Shown here: piece by piece, positions 31,470 through 37,161 of the stretch
Numbering within the stretch: the first letter of the stretch is position 1
Layout: each line of letters begins with the position of its first letter
Source of the DNA: a virus
Length of the DNA: 37,161 nucleotides
Direction: 5' to 3' (one strand)
IMG/VR virus record: IMGVR_UViG_3300036832_000393
Span: 1 to 37,161 of that record
The notes under the pieces: model-generated
Seen by the model: only the letters and a program-made list of their open reading frames with translations
What the model was told of the DNA's origin: nothing
The model's database searches: none
Program-made: the position numbers and the translations under genes

Positions 31470-31894
31470 TGCGTGCCTATCTTATCGACCCGATGCTGCA
31501 TCGGATCTCGGATATCGAGCTCGACGACCGCAATATCGTCGAAGATATGCACCGAATTATCGGTGCCGTGACCCTCGACAAATTAAAGATCAGTGACGCC
31601 GGGGACCGCATGTGGTGCGATGACGGCGTGCTCGCTCGAGGTGCTCCCTGTTTTGCATTCAAGCTACGGGGCCAAGGACCGTTCGGCGGCAAGTGCATCA
31701 TCATCGGACATGACAGACAGGGCGACGCGCGAGCTCCGGTCATTCCGCTGGAAATGATCGAGAACGACTGCGATTGGCTCGATGAAATCGTCCCGGAAAT
31801 CATCTGGCTCCAAGAGCCCGCGACCGTCCTCGGGAAAGAAGGAACACGGTTCCACAGCGTCGTCACCTACTCGCGTCTCAAGAAAAAAGATTAG
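31469..31894 (+). CDS. Hypothetical phage protein, MRAYLIDP type
   Basis: 141 residues from ATG 31469, which overlaps the previous TGA; a GTG at 31466 is an alternative. MRAYLIDPMLHRISDIELDD, a helical DNIVEDMH-like stretch, WCDDGVLARG and GGKCIIIGHDRQG follow a pattern I recognise from small phage early proteins of unknown function. The end is basic (SRLKKKD). Confidence 0.68.
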   Translation: MRAYLIDPMLHRISDIELDDRNIVEDMHRIIGAVTLDKLKISDAGDRMWCDDGVLARGAPCFAFKLRGQGPFGGKCIIIGHDRQGDARAPVIPLEMIENDCDWLDEIVPEIIWLQEPATVLGKEGTRFHSVVTYSRLKKKD

Positions 31895-31904
31895 GCGGCG
31901 ACAA

Positions 31905-32117
31905 ATGAAACGGCCGTTGCTCGATGGCGGGCTGGTGATCTGCGCACGTTGCACGCTACGCGCGGCTTCGCATTTCATTACTGAGTTGGTGGGTAAGACC
32001 TCGCGATATCGCATCTTGTGTTGCCAGTGCTACATTGCGGAAGGCAACGCGCCGGCGACTTGGCATCCAGACTGCCAACGCGCCTTCGCTGCGAAGAAAG
32101 GAAATGGCCGTGTGTGA
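31905..32117 (+). CDS. Small zinc-ribbon-like protein (two CxxC pairs)
   Basis: 70 residues from ATG 31905. VICARCTLRAAS and ILCCQCYIAEG place two CxxC pairs about 28 residues apart, a likely single zinc site. A His/Cys pair (WHPDCQRAF) follows. It may bind nucleic acid or protein. It lies ten bases after the previous gene. Confidence 0.62.
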   Translation: MKRPLLDGGLVICARCTLRAASHFITELVGKTSRYRILCCQCYIAEGNAPATWHPDCQRAFAAKKGNGRV

Positions 32118-32176
32118 TTTTTGCAATCAAGTCAGGAATTGGCCACGTGCGATCGGCCGATGGATAGGAGACCGTC

Positions 32177-32479
32177 ATGCTCATCCGCAATTTAAGCGAC
32201 CAACCGGAGTTGGACGCCGAGCAAGCAAGCCTGCAAGCTCGAGCAGTCGTGCAGCAGATCCGGCCTTTATTGGCTGGCCTCCGGTCCGAGAGTCAGGGCG
32301 CGATTTTGGCCGATCTCCTGTCCCTCTGGCTAGCTGGCCACCTGGTGCCGGGCAGTCAGGAGGAGACTGACGAGCTCCGCACCCTCCTACTCGACAATCA
32401 TATCGAGGCGGTGCGCGCGCTCATTCCCTCGAGCGAACAGGAAATCTTGGAAGGCATGTCGACAGAAGGCAAGGCATGA
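32177..32479 (+). CDS. Hypothetical all-helical 100-residue protein
   Basis: ATG 32177 follows AGGAGA. It is predicted helical throughout (AQASLQARAVVQQIRPLLAG, GAILADLLSLWLAGHLVPGS, ETDELRTLLLDNHIEAVRAL). No family recognised. Its stop overlaps the start of the next gene (ATGA). Confidence 0.68.
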   Translation: MLIRNLSDQPELDAEQASLQARAVVQQIRPLLAGLRSESQGAILADLLSLWLAGHLVPGSQEETDELRTLLLDNHIEAVRALIPSSEQEILEGMSTEGKA

Positions 32480-32937
32480 GGCGGAAAAAATCCGAGCAGC
32501 AAAAGCAATACGCCAAGGAATGGAAAGCGTTCGGCCGCGCCATTAAGAAAAAAGGCGGCCTTAGTCGGATGTTTCTAATCACGCATGACGATGCATCGTT
32601 TATCGCTGCACTCTTTGCTGCCGATTATCGTGCACTCATGTTCATGACGGCAATTAGGGCGGCACTTGCCGAAATTGCTGGCAAACTCTGCCTTTGTTGT
32701 GAGTATCGTTTCGTTCAAGATGGCGCGCAGCCGGCGGGATTCATAATCTTAACGGCCGGCGCCCTAGATGAATCTCCGAATTTTGGTGATGTGACGCTCG
32801 TATCCCCAATCTGCCAAAATTGTCACCGAGCCCAATCACATGATGATCTTTTCGGCCGGTGCCTTAAAGTTCTCTTGGAACAATTTCCAGGTTTTAAGGC
32901 AGTAAATTCCCATGCAGAACCGGATCGGATGATGTGA
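32476..32937 (+). CDS. Zinc-finger-like protein with two CxxC pairs
   Basis: 153 residues with a basic start (RRKKSEQQKQYAKEWKAFGR). CLCCEYRF and CQNCHRAQSHDDLFGRC provide four or more cysteines and histidines for metal binding. The N-terminal half is helical and hydrophobic (FIAALFAADYRALMFMTAIR). Unknown function; a metal-dependent DNA-related role is plausible but unproven. Its stop is one base from the convergent minus-strand gene stop at 32939. Confidence 0.66.
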   Translation: MRRKKSEQQKQYAKEWKAFGRAIKKKGGLSRMFLITHDDASFIAALFAADYRALMFMTAIRAALAEIAGKLCLCCEYRFVQDGAQPAGFIILTAGALDESPNFGDVTLVSPICQNCHRAQSHDDLFGRCLKVLLEQFPGFKAVNSHAEPDRMM

Positions 32938-32938
32938 C

Positions 32939-33163
32939 CTAGTCGGCTTTCGGCCCGATCTCACGAATGTATTCGATCGTGAGTTTATGATCGTCCAAAG
33001 CGTGTAGCACCAGGGCGAGCGTAAAGGGCACCTTGTACGTGCCCTCACTGTAGTACCGGATCATCCGATCGGTGAGCTGGAAGAGCTCCGCGGCTTGCTG
33101 GGGGGTGAGCTTGAGCTTGGTTATGAGGCGCTCGAATTCCTCACCGGACATTGGCTTGCCCAT
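32939..33163 (-). CDS. Helix-turn-helix regulator (74 residues)
   Basis: It starts at ATG 33163 with AAAGGAA seven bases upstream. TPQQAAELFQLTDRMIRYYS is an XRE-like helix-turn-helix, and the rest (EGTYKVPFTLALVLHALDDH) completes a five-helix domain. Last gene of a long minus-strand operon of about eleven genes. Confidence 0.75.
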   Translation of the reverse strand: MGKPMSGEEFERLITKLKLTPQQAAELFQLTDRMIRYYSEGTYKVPFTLALVLHALDDHKLTIEYIREIGPKAD

Positions 33164-33518
33164 CGGTGGTTCCTTTCCGAGGGTGTTTGCGTAGCCACAA
33201 TCCTAGCCGACCGCAGAACTGTTCGTCAGGGTGCTTGTCACAGAAAGCCTCTATGTCGTCTTCGATACCCTTAGCCTCGGCGGCGTCCTTATCTGCGGTA
33301 GCGTCGTCGGGAGGCGGCACCTGTACGTTAGGCCGTGAGCGGCGCGGCGGTGGTACGGCCGCGACAGGAGGCGGCGCTCGCTGCGGGATCGCGTGCACGG
33401 TGAAGTTCGGCAGCGCAATGCTCCTGCAGCCCCAGTTGCTGCAAACAGTAATGCCGCCGGCCTGAGCCGACGGCACCAAGGCGGCCAGGGCGACGGCCGC
33501 GAGTAGAAGGCTGCGCAT
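33141..33518 (-). CDS. Exported Pro-rich protein with four cysteines
   Basis: 125 residues from ATG 33518 (MRSLLLAAVALAALVPSAQA), a clear Sec signal peptide. The mature part has VCSNWGCRS, a Pro-rich linker (APPPVAAVPPPRRSRPN), and a C-terminal charged part with two more cysteines (AFCDKHPDEQFCG). Two disulfides are possible. It is periplasmic or secreted, of unknown function. Start overlaps the upstream stop (TGATG). Confidence 0.66.
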   Translation of the reverse strand: MRSLLLAAVALAALVPSAQAGGITVCSNWGCRSIALPNFTVHAIPQRAPPPVAAVPPPRRSRPNVQVPPPDDATADKDAAEAKGIEDDIEAFCDKHPDEQFCGRLGLWLRKHPRKGTTDGQANVR

Positions 33519-33823
33519 CAGTATTCGTCCGGGGTAAGGAACGTTGTCACCTCGCGATGGCCGCTCTCGCCGACGGCATCGGTGATGATCCACAGCGTCT
33601 TGCCATCGAGCGAGAAGCTCGAGTGAACGCGGTTACCGTCCTTGAGCGAGGCGCGGTTGAGCTCGGCGTCGCTCGGATCGACGTCGCCGAAGTCTCCAGA
33701 CATATGCCGCGCCAGGCTGCGGGCGAGGAATTCTGGCGGGAAGGTCTCTAGCGCGCCGGGTGTGGAAACGACGCGCCCGAGCTCGAACTTGCGCTCGAGG
33801 TTGTCACAGATATCGAACACCAT
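33518..33823 (-). CDS. Plasmid-type conserved protein (GRVVSTPGALE)
   Basis: 101 residues, start leader CAAGGATCACTCACATG. GRVVSTPGALETFPPEFLAR, HMSGDFGDVD, RVHSSF and KTLWIITDAVGESG follow a small conserved protein family found on plasmids, ICEs and phages, whose function is not established. Complete length for this family. Confidence 0.72.
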   Translation of the reverse strand: MVFDICDNLERKFELGRVVSTPGALETFPPEFLARSLARHMSGDFGDVDPSDAELNRASLKDGNRVHSSFSLDGKTLWIITDAVGESGHREVTTFLTPDEY

Positions 33824-33837
33824 GTGAGTGATCCTTG

Positions 33838-34065
33838 TTAGCCGGCAAGACGCGCGCGCACGTGTTGCTGCAATTCACGCACTTTCTCGGCATACACCGC
33901 GATTGCGCTGGCCCAGGCCATCTCTGGATGTTCGCCATTCATTGGAACTCCGTCGATGTAGACTTGGCCGTTGTCATAGGCTTTCAAGACCACGGTCAGC
34001 TGCAGTCCGGCGTTCTCGCCGGTGGGCTCGATGTTGGTGGTCCGTCGTAATACTTCCGTCTTCAT
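33838..34065 (-). CDS. Hypothetical 75-residue protein
   Basis: Start leader identical to the previous gene (AAGGATCACTCACATG). The first half is beta-rich (LQLTVVLKAYDNGQVYIDG), the second half a helix (WASAIAVYAEKVRELQQHVR). No family recognised. Confidence 0.65.
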   Translation of the reverse strand: MKTEVLRRTTNIEPTGENAGLQLTVVLKAYDNGQVYIDGVPMNGEHPEMAWASAIAVYAEKVRELQQHVRARLAG

Positions 34066-34092
34066 GTGAGTGATCCTTGGTTGAGTTGAGGG

Positions 34093-34398
34093 TTAGCGCC
34101 CGCGGGGCCCGGTCTGGGTCACAGAGCCGGTGAAGTGCCCGTTGCGGTCGTACAGCGAAGTCGTTCCGTCGCTGTTGCGGATTGCGGAGCCGTCGAAATG
34201 ACCGCGCGCGTCGTAGGCGCTGGTGGTGTTGCCGTTGCGCACACTGGAGCCAGCGAAACTCCCGTGGTTGTCGAAGAACGATTTCTGATCCGTCGACAAG
34301 TTCTGGCCGTGCGCTACCGTGACCGCGAGCACGATCGCGATCGCGAATAGGAGTACGGTGCCGACTAGTTCAACTGCATTGGCGCTGTAAGCACGCAT
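34093..34398 (-). CDS. Exported repeat protein (GHFxGS...YD units)
   Basis: 101 residues. An N-terminal hydrophobic segment (VGTVLLFAIAIVLAVTVAHG) is a signal peptide or anchor. The rest holds three tandem units of about 20 residues: GSFAGSSVRNGNTTSAYDAR, GHFDGSAIRNSDGTTSLYDR, GHFTGSVTQTG. The units suggest a small repetitive beta structure. Such proteins occur in rhizobial genomes. Function unknown. Confidence 0.7.
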   Translation of the reverse strand: MRAYSANAVELVGTVLLFAIAIVLAVTVAHGQNLSTDQKSFFDNHGSFAGSSVRNGNTTSAYDARGHFDGSAIRNSDGTTSLYDRNGHFTGSVTQTGPRGR

Positions 34399-34425
34399 GT
34401 GAGCTATCCTTTAGGTTTGAGTTGG

Positions 34426-34704
34426 TCAGTTAGGATTGCCGACGTTGTAGTAGAAATCCTCGCCTCTGGTTCCGACGCGGCAGGATCGCCAGGAGTTCGT
34501 TTCCATATATCCCTGGGCGCTTGCCCAATTCGGAAATTTGACGATGTCCGGTCGATCGTGAGTCAGCGAGACGCATAGAAGCGTCGTCCCGTAGACCTTC
34601 TCCGGTTGACTGATTTTCTCCGCGGGCTCGGGAGACGGGCCCTTAGCAAGCCCGTATCCAACAGCGAGCGCCAGGAGACCCAGCGCGATTCCTCTAAGGT
34701 TCAT
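34426..34704 (-). CDS. Small exported or anchored protein
   Basis: 92 residues. NLRGIALGLLALAVGYGLAK is a signal or anchor, then a Pro-rich linker and a domain with two cysteines (LLCVSLTHDRPDIVKFPNWA, SWRSCRVGTRGEDFYYN). Start leader AAAGGATAATCACCATG. Unknown function, probably envelope. Confidence 0.65.
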   Translation of the reverse strand: MNLRGIALGLLALAVGYGLAKGPSPEPAEKISQPEKVYGTTLLCVSLTHDRPDIVKFPNWASAQGYMETNSWRSCRVGTRGEDFYYNVGNPN

Positions 34705-34861
34705 GGTGATTATCCTTTCGGTATTGCCACAGTTTCTGAATGCACTGCACCGTCGCGCGCTCGCCCTTCAAACCGAAGTGCTCGAGCACGCGATGGAAGT
34801 CGTATGCGGGCCCGTGGCGATGCCCGCATACGGAACAGAGATTGAAGCGGCGCGCGATCAT
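34694..34861 (-). CDS. 55-residue CxxC protein
   Basis: ATG 34861, TAG at 34694-34696. Translation IARRFNLCSVCGHRHGPAYD FHRVLEHFGL shows CSVCGHRH, a likely metal site, then a helical part with a further Cys. It overlaps the stop of the upstream gene and the start of the downstream one in another frame. The tight coupling on both sides supports it. Function unknown. Confidence 0.6.
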   Translation of the reverse strand: MIARRFNLCSVCGHRHGPAYDFHRVLEHFGLKGERATVQCIQKLWQYRKDNHHEP

Positions 34862-35061
34862 CAGGCCGAGCCCTTAGTACTGGCCTCGGCGAACTCGAGC
34901 AGCTCGAGCAGCTTCGGCATGGTTTTGATGGCGTCGGCCTGTTCCTGCACTTCAGCGTCGGTCATCTCGGCCATGGTTTCCCATGTGATATCTGTCCGGC
35001 TCGCCATGCCGGACAGCATCCAAATCCAGGTGATGTATCGCTTGCGTTCAGCGCGGGTCAT
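34861..35061 (-). CDS. Hypothetical 66-residue helical protein
   Basis: TRAERKRYITWIWMLSGMAS, then an acidic helical region (MTDAEVQEQADAIKTMPKLL). No membrane segment. Overlaps both neighbours by a few bases. No family recognised. Confidence 0.6.
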   Translation of the reverse strand: MTRAERKRYITWIWMLSGMASRTDITWETMAEMTDAEVQEQADAIKTMPKLLELLEFAEASTKGSA

Positions 35062-35288
35062 CGCTGGCCCTCCTCCTCATCGATCAAACGGACCGCGCGG
35101 CCGCTCCCGTTCTCCCACCGATAGTTGACAGGATCCGTGCATTCGACGACGCGCGTGTCGGTTACGGACGTCCAGCGATAGGCCAGGTCTTTGACGTAGG
35201 CCTCGGCCTCGGCGTGCGTCGCGAAACGCAAACCATTTGGCACGAAGGTGCCAGTGCTATCTGCTATAACTTCGGGTCTCCAACTCAT
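35058..35288 (-). CDS. Hypothetical 76-residue protein
   Basis: Start leader AAGGACATCTCACATG. PNGLRFATHAEAEAYVKDLA, then YRWTSVTDTRVVECTDPVNY, match a common small phage protein layout (FxTxAEAxAYxxDLxxRW...RVVExxxPVNYxW). No known function. Confidence 0.68.
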   Translation of the reverse strand: MSWRPEVIADSTGTFVPNGLRFATHAEAEAYVKDLAYRWTSVTDTRVVECTDPVNYRWENGSGRAVRLIDEEEGQR

Positions 35289-35299
35289 GTGAGATGTCC

Positions 35300-35608
35300 T
35301 TATTTGGAGTTGAGGAAATCCTGCACGGTCTTGGCAGGAGTGATGATGTCCCGCACCTTGTCATGCAGCTCTTTCTTGGAGGCCTCGAGCGCCTTGATGC
35401 CGAGCGGCGTGATGCACAGCCAGCATTGGGTGCCCTGGCTGTGGGCCAGCCGATGCTCTCGGATGGTGACCAACCGCGCCTTCGTAAGCTCGAGCATGCA
35501 GTCCATTGAGACGCCGAAACGGAACGACAGATTGAAGTCTGTCGTCCCGGTCGGACATCCCTCGAGGATCTTCAGCACGCGCCGATGATCGGAGGTGAGG
35601 AGGATCAT
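35300..35608 (-). CDS. Winged-helix-like protein (102 residues)
   Basis: The true start is the ATG at 35608 (MILLTSDHRRVLKILEGCPT), since upstream sequence in this frame is a shadow of the next gene. SDHRRVLKILEG, MDCMLELTKARLVTIREHRL and CWLCITPLGIKALEASKKEL fit a MarR/winged-helix layout, with the TPLGIKAL strand after the wing. Probable regulator. Overlaps its upstream neighbour by one base. Confidence 0.68.
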   Translation of the reverse strand: MILLTSDHRRVLKILEGCPTGTTDFNLSFRFGVSMDCMLELTKARLVTIREHRLAHSQGTQCWLCITPLGIKALEASKKELHDKVRDIITPAKTVQDFLNSK

Positions 35609-35865
35609 TATGACCCCCGCGCCATGCTCAGCCGGATCGCCTTCGCCAACTCGACTTGGGCGTTCGGGTCGACAACTTTTTTGGGGGTGGAGAGCTGGAG
35701 GATCTCCTCGGCCTCCATCATGCAGACGCGGTACAGCGTCAGCTCGCGGGCGATCGCCGCGGCCTTGTCCTCTGCGAAACCATCGGCCTCGTACGAGGCC
35801 TGGACCTCCTCTTGAAACTCGAGCCAGGTCGTGGTCTTCGCGGTCTTCTTGGTCTTTGTAGCCAT
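35608..35865 (-). CDS. Hypothetical 85-residue protein, first gene of the operon
   Basis: ATG 35865 with leader AAAGGATGTTTCACATG. Lys/Thr-rich start (ATKTKKTAKTTTWLEFQEEV), then a helical domain (EDKAAAIARELTLYRVCMME). No family recognised. Upstream, TATATT on the minus strand (35904-35909) is a candidate -10 without a good -35. Confidence 0.65.
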   Translation of the reverse strand: MATKTKKTAKTTTWLEFQEEVQASYEADGFAEDKAAAIARELTLYRVCMMEAEEILQLSTPKKVVDPNAQVELAKAIRLSMARGS

Positions 35866-36011
35866 GTGAAACATCCTTTCGTCGGGCATGATTGCCCAGA
35901 CCCAATATAGACACGATCGGAAGTATTTTCCGCAGGACGGTAGCAACATGAGGTTGACATCATGTCGCAGGGGGTCAGACTGCCAGAGCCTGCAAGGGGA
36001 AGGGGGAAATC

Positions 36012-36446
36012 ATGAGACTATTCACAGGAATGCTGTTGCTCGCGAGCTGCTCGACGGGTGCGATCGCGGCCGACACTTGCATCAGCTCACTGCCAACGCA
36101 CCGCGAAGGTCATTGGCATTATCGTTATGTCGCGGGCGAAAAATGCTGGTATGGGCCTGGAACCGATCGGATCCAGATCTCGCGCCGGCATGATCGAGAT
36201 CTCGCGCCTAGACGCGATCGCGAACCCGATCAGACGGCGCCGGCGCCGACGCCTGTCGCGAGCATCGCCGCCAATATAGAAGAAGAGGCCGACGAGCCGA
36301 TGCCGCCGCCGGCGGTGAAGCGCGTTCGGGTGATTCCTTTTACGGTGCCACTCAGCCCGAACCGACGTCTGCAACGGACCTTTGAGGAACTTGTCGACGC
36401 GTGCCAGATGAGCGTGGACGCATGCGAGGCATTCACGCGACGCTGA
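36012..36446 (+). CDS. Exported protein of a Rhizobiales type (GHWHYR...CWYG)
   Basis: 144 residues, strong GGGAAGGGGG upstream. MRLFTGMLLLASCSTGAIAA is a signal peptide. Mature start DTCISSLPTHREGHWHYRYV AGEKCWYGPG has the HWxYR...KCWY motif seen in many small periplasmic proteins of Bradyrhizobium-like genomes. A Pro/Glu-rich middle and a helical end with two cysteines (VDACQMSVDACEAFTRR) follow. It lacks any link to known lysis or structural roles. Confidence 0.68.
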   Translation: MRLFTGMLLLASCSTGAIAADTCISSLPTHREGHWHYRYVAGEKCWYGPGTDRIQISRRHDRDLAPRRDREPDQTAPAPTPVASIAANIEEEADEPMPPPAVKRVRVIPFTVPLSPNRRLQRTFEELVDACQMSVDACEAFTRR

Positions 36447-36796
36447 CTATATATATCGATCGGTAGATGGAACACTCGGTTGACGGAAGCGCATTCATGG
36501 GGACGATGGGGTCGTTGCCGGGACGGCCGCCGGCTCTGCACCCTGTTATGCGGCGGGAACCTGGGGCCTCGGGTCTCCCGCCGTATTCGTCTTAACCCCG
36601 CCGCGTTTCGGTTCAATGATAGCGGTCACTTTTTAATTGGCCCGGAGGACCGGTGAATCCTACCCGCAGCCGCGTTCGTCAACGGGCGGCCGTGCAAGGC
36701 GGCGCAAAGGCAATCGCTCGGGCGGTCCTTCGGGGAGCACGCGGGTTGCCGTGCTCAACGTGAAACCATCCCGCTAAAGCGGTGCAAGGCGAACCA
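36447..36796 (+). other. Structured intergenic region with only doubtful small ORFs
   Basis: No convincing gene. Inverted repeats include GCGGCGGGA/TCCCGCCGT (about 36549-36583), GAGCACG/CGTGCTC (36734-36755) and CCGCT/AGCGG (36773-36784). A 42-codon frame at 36467 lacks a Shine-Dalgarno. The region ends in a strong terminator, so an untranslated RNA from here is possible. No tRNA cloverleaf was found. Confidence 0.4.
36653..36763 (+). CDS. Possible 36-residue basic peptide
   Basis: GTG start five bases after GGAGG. The translation is rich in Arg/Ala/Gly (NPTRSRVRQRAAVQGGAKAI, then ARAVLRGARGLPCST). The good ribosome site is the main support; overlap with hairpins argues for caution. Confidence 0.3.
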   Translation: MNPTRSRVRQRAAVQGGAKAIARAVLRGARGLPCST

Positions 36797-36834
36797 GGGG
36801 CCGGGAGGCATCTCCTTCCGGCCCCTTAGTTTTC
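36797..36834 (+). terminator. Rho-independent terminator
   Basis: GGGGCCGGGAGG/CCTTCCGGCCCC, 12-bp stem with one G-T pair, 5-nt loop, followed by TTAGTTTT. It ends transcripts from the 36012 gene or the structured region. Confidence 0.8.
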
Positions 36835-36970
36835 CACCGGAAACCTTTAGTTGACGCTTATATCGAACGGTATACGGACAGCGCCGCAGATTTGGGCATA
36901 CAGTCTGCACCGCGTCGGGAAGCTGCCCGGCGGATTCACGGGACGGGCGACCCCCTCCAGAAAGGAAACG

Positions 36971-37161
36971 ATGAATAAGCTATTGCTTAGTGCGATGGCG
37001 CTTGCCGCGTTGGCGTTCGCGACGCCAGCAAGCGCGCAGAGTGAAAGCGTCACTATCGACCTGACTAACATCAATCTCCCTGGCACCACGTTCTCGCTTA
37101 ACGGCAGCGTGACGCAGAACGCGACGGGTGGCCTTGATGTGTCGTTGAAGACTGACGGTTA
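36971..37161 (+). CDS. Exported protein, 5' part only
   Basis: 63 complete codons are visible before the window ends. AAAGGAAACG precedes the ATG. NKLLLSAMALAALAFATPAS AQ is a signal peptide with a likely AxA cleavage site. The mature start is Ser/Thr-rich beta-type sequence (ESVTIDLTNINLPGTTFSLN). The family cannot be judged from this part. A TTGACG element at 36851 is a possible promoter. Confidence 0.65.
   Translation, partial: MNKLLLSAMALAALAFATPASAQSESVTIDLTNINLPGTTFSLNGSVTQNATGGLDVSLKTDG

Noticed and set aside
32104-32370. Possible CDFC protein starting at 32104
   Set aside because: Good start sequence, but most of the frame overlaps the well-supported gene at 32177 and becomes low-quality Ser/Arg-rich sequence.
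36467-36595. 42-codon frame in the structured intergenic region
   Set aside because: No ribosome site, Pro/Gly/Arg-rich random-looking translation, and overlap with a strong inverted repeat.
36530-36640. tRNA-like fragment (GGTTCAAT near 36610)
   Set aside because: No matching acceptor, D and anticodon stems could be paired around it.
36847-37089. 80-codon minus-strand frame with a hydrophobic N-terminal region
   Set aside because: It is antisense to the signal peptide of the 36971 gene, which has a proper Shine-Dalgarno.

Overview
This window is a stretch of a tailed bacteriophage (or prophage) genome whose virion genes follow the order of the Mu-type contractile-tail module. No terminase, capsid, integrase or attachment site is visible, so I cannot say whether it is lytic, temperate or an integrated remnant. 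The GC-rich codon use and several small exported proteins of a type common in Rhizobiales (for example the GHWHYR...KCWYG protein near 36 kb) point to an alphaproteobacterial host such as a Bradyrhizobium relative. The host assignment is inference.

Tail module (1-14.4 kb, + strand): tail sheath 3' end (gpL-like), tail tube (gpM-like), tail assembly chaperone with a probable -1 frameshift extension, two tandem related tape-measure proteins, a two-gene version of gpN, baseplate hub gpP, spike gp45, gp46, baseplate J protein gp47 and gp48/YmfQ. The tail tube gene is not continuous. It is interrupted by a compact group I intron (about 1385-1644), and a minus-strand HNH-like gene sits between sheath and tube, a few tens of bases from the tube start. 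This intron plus free-standing nuclease arrangement is the most striking feature of the window.

Adsorption module (14.4-24.1 kb, + strand): two related LamG-type fibres, each followed by a related small protein (a duplicated cassette), a small VTR-ending baseplate-like protein, a collagen-like fibre, and two genes that start with Sec signal peptides, the second being a large two-module glycine-rich adhesin with a C-terminal LamG domain.

Lysis and accessory genes (24.1-29.0 kb): small unknown proteins, one with a membrane segment, a two-domain endolysin (Amidase_3 plus a double-psi-barrel-like domain), a Pro/Gly-rich repeat protein, a minus-strand pair facing it across a terminator, an AT-rich control region with inverted repeats and an extended -10 promoter, and a four-helix membrane protein.

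Small-gene region (29.0-37.2 kb): tightly overlapping minus-strand operons of small proteins (helix-turn-helix regulators, small membrane proteins, exported proteins, CxxC proteins), a short plus-strand operon between them, and at the right end a plus-strand exported protein, a 0.5 kb structured intergenic region ending in a terminator, and the 5' end of another exported protein. Many minus-strand genes share the same start leader (AAGGA, about 8 nt, then CACATG), suggesting a common translation signal.
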